Source: Anaeramoeba flamelloides (lineage: Eukaryota > Metamonada > Anaeramoebidae). Taken from it: 64,000 nt of DNA. Numbering within the stretch: position 1 is the stretch's first letter; every line of letters starts with the position of its first letter. The stretch spans positions 3,038,501-3,102,500 of the forward strand of contig JANTQA010000051.1 in the NCBI GenBank assembly GCA_027625915.1, written 5' to 3'. The position numbers and the translations under genes were made by a program. Positions 1 through 17,079 of this stretch are shown here, piece after piece. Under the pieces are notes generated by a model. The model saw nothing but the letters and a program-made list of their open reading frames with translations, had not been told where the DNA came from and did no database searches.

Positions 1-1
1 A

Positions 2-6152
<6,151 letters not shown>

Positions 6153-9100
6153 AATTATAAAATACACAATATATTTTATTGATAAACATATTTTTATATA
6201 ATTAAATAGATATAAAATTTAATTGTTTTTGTTTTTTTTTTTTTTTTTATTGTTAATTTTTATGAGAAGAAGAAACGGGAAACTTATTAATTGTCAAAAT
6301 TGGTCAAGTTCTCAATTTTTTAAAAATAACCAATCCTTTTGAAACACTATTGACTGTAGGTATTATAAAACCTTTTTTGGGGTAGGTTAATGTATGTTGA
6401 GTATGTTAAAATATTTTAGGGAATGTTTTAGTTGTTGGATTATGTTAGGAAAATTTAGATTAGAATTTTGATGAAAAAAAAATAATAATTAAGAGAGGAA
6501 CTAAACTTCTGTAACTTGTTTGAAGGGGTAAAAAATTTCCAAATAAACTTTAGTAGTTAAAATAGTGTTTTGGCAAATTATTTAAAAGTATTTAGAATTG
6601 ATACTTTCAAAAATTTTGGTTTTTGACAATTTATGTAATGAAAATAGGACTAATCACAAAAGAATATTAATTTTTACCACAATTCATTCAAACCCATTAA
6701 ATACTATCAGATACTGATGAAATTAATCGAGATATTCTTCAATAATAAGAAAAAAATCAATTTTTGTTACTTAATATTTTTCCCAAATTTATTCTAATTT
6801 ATTTTTTTAATTGAGAAAGGATTACGAATTTGTAAAGTTACACCAGTAATTTGTATTAGGACTCTAGTCACCTTCAATAAATATATTCCTTGCATGATGA
6901 GTGGTTTACAACTAAAAAACGATATTGTATAATTAAACTTCTTTTGTTTGAAAGAATTTAAATAACATTTAAAAAGAAATAATTAATCTTATCTTAACTT
7001 TAAAAAAAGATAATTATCAAAAAAAAAACTTAGAGAGAATCCAATTTCAACATTAATTCAAAAATTTTGATTCGCCTGAAATAATAAATTGATAAAATAC
7101 CTATATTCTTTTGTTTTCGATAGTAACTAAGTATCAAATCTTATTAATAATTTTTTTAACAAATTATTATCAATATCTAAAAGCTGATATAATAATAACT
7201 AAAATAAACTTCATCATAATAAAAAAAAGTGAAATATAATAGTTGAAATAAGAATTATATATTTTTTATGAATGAAATTTCAATGTGAATAGTTAAAAAG
7301 TAGATTTTTTGTAACAAATATACATAATTTCAAAGATATCATGTGGCCTTAGGTTTCGTCAACTTAATTTGTATTTCCAAAGAACTGGGTTTTTTTTCCA
7401 ACTTGACTTTTTAAAAAAAAAGTAAATGAAAAAGGAAAATCATAATCAAAAAAATAAGAAAAAGAAAGAATAAGAAATAAAAAAGAGTTAGAAATACTAA
7501 AGAAAAATATAAGGGAAAGAAAAAAAAAATATAAAGTAAAACTAGAAATTTGCAAAAACAGAAATTTAGAATAAAAAAAAAATTTATCAGATTTAGAAAA
7601 AATATTTTTGATCAAAAAATTGAATAAATTTTAATTAGACTATTAGAGTAAAAAATTTATCGAACTATTACAGTAACATAATAAAAAAACTCAGTATTCT
7701 CTATAAAATAATTTAGAAAAAACAATTATTCTTTTCCTGTTTTATTTTTCAAAATACTTTTATTTCTTCAATTTGAAATACATTGATTTCTTAATTTTTT
7801 TAAAAAAATCCAAGATTATTAAATTGTAATTTGTATCAAATTTTCTTAATCGTCTTTTAAAAAAATGGTATTTACATTCTTTTTAACTAAAAACAAATAT
7901 TTTTCGTTAAATAATTTCTTTTTTATGAAGTATAAAAGAATATATTTTCTCCAATTTAATACCGTCATACTTTATAATAAAAAAATTTAATTTTAAACCG
8001 AAAATAGTCTAGTTTGTAAATTTTTAAATATTTATTATTTTGATTAAATTTGTATCACACTTTTTATTTAGTAATAGAACAAAGTGTGTTATAAGATTCT
8101 TGAAAAATAACAATGAAGGTTATCATAAATTGAGATTAAGTCGACTTTTTGAAAATTGAGAAAAATATTATGAATTTCAGTTAAATATTAGAATGAAGTT
8201 CTTCCCAGTTCTATATGTATTTTATTTTGCAATTTTTGTTGATCAAGATAAGCCAACTTATTCAATGGTATAAAAAAAATTTGAATATTTTTTTTTGATT
8301 TCATTAAATTATTAAAATATTTTTAAAGGTTAAATTTTGGAAGTTTAAGACTGTTCAAAATCAAAATTTCGGGATTTTTGTTAATTTCTGAACTATACTT
8401 GCTGAATTTTCCCAGGAAATTATATGTTCGATTTCTGGGTAATTTTCTTTAATTTAAAGACAAATCGTTAGTTTCTTCAAAAAAAAGATGTTATATTAGT
8501 TTCTCGATCTGAAATATAGACTTTTTATTTTTGAAGACTTTAAATTTTCACCTTTTGGTTTTTCCCTTCTTATTTACATTATAAAACTTGTTTTATCTTA
8601 ACCTACAATTGATTATCAAATGTTTTTAGAAACAAACGTAAATATAGAATCAATTGTAAGAACTTATAATTGTTGTCCAATTAAAACTTTTTAAATTAAA
8701 CAATAATTTCCAGAATGGTAAAGTTTAGATTGTTAATTAATTCTTAGCAAAATTAAAAGTATATTGGGTAATTTTCACTTGTTGTTATCTTTTCACCACC
8801 TGCCCTCCATATTTGATTAAAATTTTTTTAATCCTTTTATCTTTGTCTATTAAAAATAAAAAATATTTCCTATTATTCCATATTATTTTAAAAAAAGTTT
8901 TGACAATGGAAAAATTCCTCTCTCTAGTAATCAAATTTTCCACTTAAATGAAAAAATTATATTGTCCAATTTGTTTCTACCAACTTGAATCATAAAAAAC
9001 AATTTTACTTGTTTTTTTCTCTAAAATATCAAAAAATTGAAAAAACTCACTGAAAAAAAAAAAATGTTACTACCCCCAATAATCACCCTATTAACACAAA

Positions 9101-10141
9101 TACCTTTTACATAAGTTATTTTTTTTTAATTCTTTTTGGTTAACATGAACTTTTATTTGACAATTAATTCTCAAATAGTACAAAATATTTTATTTTAAAA
9201 ATGTTTTCAAAAAAAAATAATAATAAGAAATCTAAAAACAAAAATAAAACTATAATATTTTAATAAGTTTAATTTCAGTTTATAAAAAAATTTTCAAAAA
9301 ATATAATATTTATTTATTTATCAAGAGAAGGGAGTAATCAAGGAAAATTTATCAAAATAAAAAAGAGAAGAAGAAAAATAATTAAAATATTATAATAAAA
9401 AAATAACAATTTTTTAAAAAAACTTCAAATATAAAGACACAAATTTTTCCATATGTGTAAAAACATTTGTAAGGCCAAATAAAAAATATAATAATTTTAA
9501 AAAAATACAAAATTATATTTAAATAAATTTTGGTTAGAATCAAAACATTATATATATATCCAAAAACATTTAATAAAATTTTAACATTAAAAAAAGAAAA
9601 AAAATATTTTAATTTTTCAGAATTAATATATGGATATCAAAATATTTTAGAATTCAAACACTCTAATTGTTTTGATTTGTTTTATAACAGATTTTAAAAT
9701 TAAGGGATACAGAGATATAATTTTTTTTGCATTATGATCGGATTGAATTTTAGCAAAAAAAAAAAAAACATTTTTTTTTATTATTATTATTTTGAAGGGA
9801 GGAAATTAATTTCCACTTTCAGTCCTAATTAAAAATCATTTTTTTTTCAATACCTTATTTTTATTTAAAAAAATATTCAATATAAAAAATGATTTTAATT
9901 GAACAAAAACTATTGTGTATCAACGTAAACAGAAGTTAAGCATTAAATGGTGTATATTGAAACATTTCAAATATAAGACAAACTAAATAAAATTAATTAG
10001 TGTGCCTTTGTGGAATGTGTTTCATATAATTTCGATTATTTCTGTTTATTATTATTATTATTCTATGTTTTTATTATTATTTTAAATGTAATCTACTTTC
10101 CTGATAATTTATAAGCTAATTATTCTGAAAATATTCCAAAA
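6153..10141. other. Spacer between convergent UTP5 and the next gene
   Basis: Four kilobases of A/T-rich DNA between two convergent genes. I see only short chance open frames and homopolymer runs. Bases 7365-7430 resemble 29550-29620 (a stretch ending CAACTTGACTTTTT / CACTTGATCTTTTT before an A run), so they may be two copies of an old repeat. No RNA gene is recognised. Confidence 0.6.
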
Positions 10142-13097
10142 CTAATGGAAATTTTTTTTAAATTTTTTAGCTATTTCCAATTCGTTATATTTCCCAACAA
10201 AATAGTTAATGGTTTTAATAATTATATTTCTTTCCATTTTAGACATTGCAATTAAAATAGTTTTCTCTTGGTACTTTTTTAATCTTAAATTAGTTTTGTG
10301 CCAGAATATATTAATTACTTTGTAATTTTCTTGTTTTTTTGATAATTGTATTTTGTTTCGAAAATGGGTATTAATGGAATCAGATCCTTTAATTCCAATA
10401 ATTAACCTGTCGTTTCTAACTTTCAAATAACCCGGAACAATTGGATATTGACGACTAACCACAACACTGACCAGGAAATTTATTCCATACGGGTGCCAAA
10501 ATTTTGGGAATACTAAACTAATTCTTGATTGTTTTAATTTGCTAATGTCTTCGTATAATTCAAGAAACTGCTCGTTTGGTATGATTGGCAAGGGGATATA
10601 TTTATTATTTAAATATTTTGGGTTTATTTTTTTCACTTTTGGATTATACCCTATTGCTCTTCGTTTCCCTTGTGAAACGACAAATAAAATCATTGAAAAA
10701 AGCGCTACCATTTTATGGTATCTAGATCTAAATTTAAGGCAATCAAAGATTTTTCTTTCAATGATCTCTAAAGAGCATGTTTTTGTATCCATTTTATGAA
10801 GAGCAAATGACATTTTTTTTGACCACGATCTTCGAAATTTTTCCAGGCCATTATCTTTTTCCTTTTCCTTTTCTTTTTTCTTCTCCTTTTTATTTTTATT
10901 TTTATTTTTCTTGGCCATTTTTTTTTTTTTTTTGCTTTTTTTCTTCTCTTTCTTTTTTTTCTTCTTTTTTTGTGTAATTTTAATTTCTAAATGAGTTTTT
11001 TTGAGCAATAATTCTGCTTTTTGAAAGTCCTTTTTGTGTGAATCCCTATACATAATTTTAAATCTTGCAATTCCAACTTTTAAAATATTTTGTGAATCTT
11101 CAAAAGCACAATGAATTGATTTTTGTAATGTAATCCCAATCGGAGTAAAAATTTCATTTGTTAATTGGAATTTTTTGTTCTGAAATTTTAAAAGGAATCT
11201 AATTGCAAAAAAAACCTCATAAATATAAATAGATTTTGGATCTTTTTGAAACATTTTAAAAAGATTTGACAATGGATTGATTAAATATTGTGACAACGAA
11301 TCAAAATAATTTATATATTCATACAGATATTCGCCTTGGCTTAAATCAGAAATATATTCCGTGTCATATTTTAAATCTTTTATTTGGGTTCGGTTTTTTC
11401 TTTTTTTTTTTCTTTTCTTTCTTTTATGTTTTTTTTTTCTTTTTTTTTTTTTTTTTTTTTTTGTCTTGCTCTTTCTTTTTCTTTTTCTTTTTCTCTTTCT
11501 CTTCCACTTTCTCTTTCTCAGTTTTTTTTCCCATTTCTTGATCTTTATTATTATTATTCCCATTTTCGTTTTCGTTTCCAACACGGCTTATTATGGAATT
11601 TTTTCTTGATCTCTTTCTTAGAATAATATCATCATCTAGATCCAAAAAGGCTAGATTTACTTTTTTTGTTTTTTTAACTTTCATCCTGCTTGAGCTTTTA
11701 TTTCTTTTTCTTTCATTTGAGTTTTTTGATCTCTTCCTAGCTCTTCCCCTATTCAAATTCATTGCAGTTCTGGATTTTACCATGCCTTTTTTTTTTTTAT
11801 TTTTTGTTTTTTCCTTTTTCGTTAAATTTTGATATTTCTTTTCTTCTTCTTTTTTTTTTTTTTCTTCTTCTTCAATTTCTTCAATTTCTTCTTTTTCTTC
11901 TTGAAAATTTTTGATCCCCTCCTTTTCTTTATTACTAAGAATATCAAAGAACACTATGTCTTTTAAATCTATCGAATTATTAGCATTAATAATCTTTTCA
12001 ACAATAGTAATCTCACTAAACGAACTTGCACTAAAAGTGCTACTTTCATCATCACTACTATCAGACATCGAAGACACACTATTCGATGAAATTGATGTCG
12101 TTAATGAACAAGTATTTGTGTTTGTTTTATTATTTTGGTTTTGGCTACCATTAAGCTGATTCTGATCATATTTGTCGTTTTTTGCATTCTCTTTTTCTCT
12201 TTTTCGCTCGTTGGTTTGAAAATCGTCTTGATCACTTCCTGTTTCTTTAGTATTAAAATTTTGATTTGTTTGGTTGTTAATATTATCTTGGCCCTTATTA
12301 TGATTATTCATTTTGTTTTTTTTCATTGTTAATGACAGGTCAATATTTTTCTTTAAAAGCGAACCCTCTCGTTTGCTTGTTTTATCTAAAAAACGAATTT
12401 CTCGGCTAAGCGAAGAGCTTGAGAATCTTTTTTGATTCTTGTTTTTGTTGGGTTGGTATCCCCAAAATAAATTTTTAATTTTCCCAAAGTGTTTTTGATT
12501 TTGCTTTTGGATTGACGGATTAATTTCAAAAGTTTGGATGTTCTCTTGTCTTGTAAAAAAATGATCAATTTCTTTTTCTTCCAAAGTTTTGTTGACCATC
12601 ACCTTTTCTTCACATTCACGATAAACATAAAACATTCGAACATGGCTTTTGTTTTGTTTTTTTATACCATTTTTCTCGTAAAAAGCCTTGAGCCAAAGAA
12701 TCATTTGAGAAATTAATCTTTTATCAATTTTGTTGTTTTGGATTATTTTGTTGGTTTGGGGTAATTTTTCTTCAGGGTAACCAAGTGAAATAAGAACCTT
12801 ACAGATTTCAGAATAATTTTCTTTCAATGCAGAAGTTGGTGTTTTCACAGAGGCAACAAAATTATGATATGTTGGACACAAAAAATTGACAAGGTTTAAT
12901 AAATTTGTGCACGTTGAATCATAGATTTCTTCTTCAGCCAATTCTGGTTCGTTAAATAATTTTCTTGTCCAACTCACACTTTTCGAGACGCTTGACTCAA
13001 TATTGTCTAACCCAATCACCACTCGATCATTTAGAAAATGGAGAATATTTGGATCGTAATTTGTTTTCTTTTTACCATTTATTTGTGTTAGAAACAT
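10142..13097 (-). CDS. Lys-rich protein of unknown function, apparent frame change at a homopolymer
   Basis: Two long overlapping minus-strand frames (13097 to 11424, and 11584 to 10142) look like one gene of roughly 980 residues. The first holds a folded-looking N-terminal part (residues ~50-140, with NLLNLVNFLCPTYHNFV and LISQMILWLKAFYEKN, helical and perhaps distantly calponin-homology-like), then Asn/Ser-rich linkers and a Lys/Glu tract. The second continues with a helical region, another Lys tract and a C-terminal part rich in beta-like segments (PGYLKVRNDRLIIGI, NIFWHKTNLRLKKY) ending in an amphipathic helix, reminiscent of a PH-like fold. The frames meet at a 23-base T run (11440-11462), where a sequencing or assembly slip is the simplest explanation; a real frameshift or a tiny intron is possible. 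I do not recognise the family. The ATG at 13097 is the first in frame and the stop is TAG. Confidence 0.6.
11440..11462. repeat. 23-base T homopolymer at the frame junction
   Basis: Uninterrupted T run (poly-A on the coding strand) inside the poly-Lys region of the 10142-13097 gene. The reading frame changes here. Confidence 0.9.
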
Positions 13098-13532
13098 TAT
13101 TTAGATCAATTTTTTCTTGTTTTTTCTTTTGCTTAAACAAATTTGTTGATTGAAAAGCCAAAAGAAAAACGATGTTTTTGATAAAATTTATGTACAAATC
13201 TTCTTTATTGAAGATAAAAAATAAAACAAAAAGTTTAAAAATAGTAAAAAAATGAAAAAATGGAAATTTTTCGAAAATTTTTTATATTTTAGAACTGATC
13301 ACAAATCAAAAATGTGGGACAAAAAACTTGAAAACGAAATTTTTTTCATAAAAAACGAGAAATTGATTTATTTTTTAAAAAATAATTTTTAAGTGTTTTC
13401 GCAAATATGTCATTTTTCTTTGGTTTATATTCCCTTTAATATCTTGAAATTAACCAACTTTTGTTAGTCTTGTTTTTTCCATTTGTCTTGAATTACTTTC
13501 AAGGAATTCGTTAACTGTGTAAGAAAATTTTC

Positions 13533-13698
13533 TACTGGTATTCGAAGTATAAATAGGAAAATATTTTCAATTCATTTTCCTTATTTATGACAAACAGAGT
13601 TTCCCTACAGGGCCAGGTTGTAAATTGGAGTTTTTTTTGAAAAAGGAAATTGTAAACCAAAGTGAAAAAATTTCCCATTTGTAATTCAAATACCAGTA
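13533..13698. repeat. Short inverted-repeat element (TACTGGTATT ends)
   Basis: The left end TACTGGTATTCGAAGTA is mirrored by a right end whose reverse complement reads TACTGGTATTTGAATTA. The pairing continues imperfectly for about 40 bases. A similar end (AAATACCAGTAATGA) is seen at about 34465. Looks like a tiny non-autonomous element. Confidence 0.5.
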
Positions 13699-14339
13699 AA
13701 GGGGATTTATTCTTCTTTTTCTTTTTCTATATCCCACAATAGTTAGATTTCTTCATTTAAGATCTTTTTGAAACCAAAATAACTACATTCCACAAATTAA
13801 AAAGTTCGAAATGAAAAGAAAAATGTACATACTATTTCAATTTATCTTTTAGAAATAATAAAATTATTATGATTCAAAGTCAATGACAATACGCTTTTTT
13901 CTTTCTTGTGAATATTCGAAATATCTGTTTAACAATCGTTTCATCAATAAACCACACCAATATATCAATAAACACCAGATCGAATGTATCAAAGAATAAC
14001 ATAAATACTTTTGAAGTCAAAAAATCTTCTGTAAAAGAAAAAAAATTGATCAAGAAACAAACATAAAAAATCATTTATTTGAATTTAGGTAATTGTAAAG
14101 AAAGTATACTACACCCAAGTCGCCCTTCTTATACTTTAATTTCTGAAAGGAAGTATAAATTGCAAATTATCTTTTTCACGATTATTAATTAGTGAAAAAT
14201 TTTTCAAATTGTCTTCTTTAAAAATTCAATTCTTTAAGATTTATCTGTTTCAATTTGTTTTGAAATATTGATCTATTATTTTCATACCAATTACACACCC
14301 ATAAAAAATGATCATTATTGTTTTTTTTTTTTATTTCGA

Positions 14340-14650
14340 AAGGTGGAGCTTAATTTTGTCTTAATGTGGTAATTTCTAGGATTTAAAAGAATATTGTAAT
14401 TCCAATAGATCTTTCTCTATTCTTTTGTATTCTGGAAAAGCTAAGTTTGGGTTACTTGATTTTTTCTGTTTATTTTGAAAATTGATAGTTTTAGAGATAA
14501 ATCAGAAAACCTCAAGAATAGTATTGTTGGTTTTTTTTTTACTTTTTGAAATGAAAAGAAAATTTATTTAATTTTCTTTTCATTTCGTAAAGTAAAAAAA
14601 AAAAAAAACCGAGGTACTCTATGGTACTCTAAGGCACTCAAAAGATTTTT
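14340..14650. repeat. Fold-back repeat family B, copy 1
   Basis: Contains a near-perfect hairpin at 14529-14610 with arms built on TTTTACTTTTTGAAATGAAA and its complement, and the module TATTCTTTTGTATTCTGGAAA. The same modules recur at 28000-28830 and 53840-54130, partly in the opposite orientation. Confidence 0.6.
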
Positions 14651-17079
14651 TCCAAATTTCTAATTTTTTCTTTAGAAATTTCGTAAAAAAGAATCATAAT
14701 TTACCATATCATTAACTTGTGGTGGGATAAACAACGAGTCTTTGTACCATACAATGTTAAAGATGTTACTCTTACTGTTTTTGTTAATTTGAATTATATT
14801 TTTATTCCAAATTATGCTATTTTTGTTATAGAATTTACAGTCCCGAAAAAAATTATGGAGATCATAATAGAATATCAGTTATTTAATTTTTGCATAATAA
14901 TTTTATAAATTAATATAATTAATTTTTGATCTTTTTCCATCCTAAAAATCATAAGTATGATGTATTATTTTGTTATTTATATACTATAAACTTAAAATAG
15001 TTAAAATAATTTGATTTTGTATTTACTATATAATTATATCCATCCCTTTCAAAAAATCATTTATTTGTTGGTCTTATTCACAATATTTGATATCATTGTC
15101 CCCTTTTAATTAAAATTTATTTTTTATCCTGAATGGACAAACTTTTTAAAAATTTAAGATTGATTTCTGTTTCTAAAGATTGTATAAAATGTTTGTTTTT
15201 CTAATTTTAATTTTAAGATTCTAATTCTAGTTTGGGTATGGAAAATATTATATTTTTAAAATACTCCCTCTTCGGAAATAAAGATTTATTGTATACATTC
15301 GTTTGATTTTTAAAAATTTAATTGCGAATTAAATTATAAAAATCATAATAATATGAATTTTTATTTTTGATTTTTACCCATGTTTTCTTATTCTTTGGGT
15401 AGAACTTTTTAAGGTTTTTTTTTTTTTTTTTTTGATTTCAATAATTCAATATTTTTGCTTTTGAAAGTTTAATATAAACTAAATTTCAGAATAAATGGCC
15501 CAGCTTACATTTGAATTTTGAATTTTTTTTGTATCGTTTTGAATTTTTTCCTCTCAAAATGAAAAGTTTGGAAATAAATCATTATTTCTCTTTTGTATTT
15601 TTTCGATAGTTTTTTGTTAAAATGGAAAATTAAAATTAAAAATTGGAAAGAATTAACAGGCAAATTAATGAAAATTTTGGGTTCAAATATGAAAAAGAGA
15701 TTAGATTTAGTTATTCAAATGGAAGGAGTATCGATAAATGTTTTTTTTTTTACTTTTTTAAAATTTCTATTTTTTATGTAATGCTTCTTTCAAAATAAAT
15801 GTCTCAATTTTTTTTAACATTTTTTTTTATTTTTTTTTTCTTTTATTTTTAGATAAAAAATAAATATCTCTTGAGTATAGTATTGAATATTAAAATAGAA
15901 ATTTTTAAATTATAATAGATTAATTCAATTATTAAAAATATTTATCTTTAAAATTTGATTTTTAATGGGCCTATGATTATGAAAGATAGTTTATATTCCT
16001 TCATACATGTTTATTTTATTATCTATACCTGGAGAATTAATTTTTAAAAAAAAACTTGTGAAAAAAAGTCATGTTACAATTAATAAAGAATTGTAAATCA
16101 AATAAAAAGGTTATAATTATTTAAGAAAAAACATTTCAACTTTATAATATAAAGATGAAACAAAGAGTTTAAAATATATTTTATGATATTTTTTCTAATG
16201 TTGATTTCTACAATTTTCTTTGAAAAAGTGATCTTTTCATTTTGATAATAAAAAAAACATTTTAAATTGATTATTCTGGTGGTTAATATTATTTATTCAC
16301 TAATGGCCTACTCTTAATTATCCACCCAATTTCATTTATTTATTAATAAAAATAAAAAAAATAAAATAATAAATAATAAATAATAATTGACTATTATGTA
16401 CCTAAAATTGAAGATCGTTAAATTTACCTCTTAATTATTATTATTATTTACTATTATTAAAACTTTCAAAACAATATTTTATAAATCGATAAATTACTGA
16501 AATAATAATATGATAGCACCGATATAATGATTTTTTTACCTGTCTAAAGATAAAAAATTTTATAAAAGATGTGATTAATTATTTATTTAATTAATTAATT
16601 TTTTAGTTCATAAATAAAAATATAAAAATAAAAAAAAAAATAAAGTTTATAAGATCTCAAAGAAAACAAATACAAATAGCAAAACAACAAAACAAAAATC
16701 AAAATTATATATTATAACAATTTAAATTGGAATTGAGTGTCTTTCACTCTTTTCGCACTTGTTTCAAAAAATGACCTCTTTTTTGATTGTTGATTTTATG
16801 TGGTTGATCGTACACCACATTTTGGTTAGTTTTGAATTGGTATTAGTTACGAAACAATAAATGGCAAAAAAAATTTATTTCAATTTCAAACTAAAATTTT
16901 TCATGTAACGATTCTACCCTAAAAGTAATTAAAGTAATGACTTTATTTTTATGTGAAATTAATAAAAATAAAATTAAAAAAAATTTTTTTTTTCCTTTTC
17001 GATTAAAGTTAAAGTTATGGGTAGATCTTTTAAAAATTTAAAAAAAAATTTTTTAAAATAATCATAATAATTAAATAAA

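Larger units (their letters stand above)
13098..17079. other. Spacer with small inverted-repeat elements
   Basis: Lies upstream of the 13097 gene and downstream of the 19827 gene. It contains a 166-base inverted-repeat element and a hairpin repeat (listed separately). A 62-codon frame at 15593-15781 (KWKIKIKNWKELTGKLM) looks mildly protein-like but lacks support. Nothing else is recognised. Confidence 0.55.

Noticed and set aside
7364-7615. Phe/Ser-rich 83-codon minus-strand frame
   Set aside because: Arises from an A-rich tract on the opposite strand; no supporting signal.
10110-10144. TAG as a sense codon
   Set aside because: The 10142 gene ends in TAG and reading through adds only a few codons; no recognised gene has an in-frame TAG.
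10777-11626. Plus-strand Phe-rich frames
   Set aside because: Antisense of poly-Lys coding sequence in the 10142-13097 gene.
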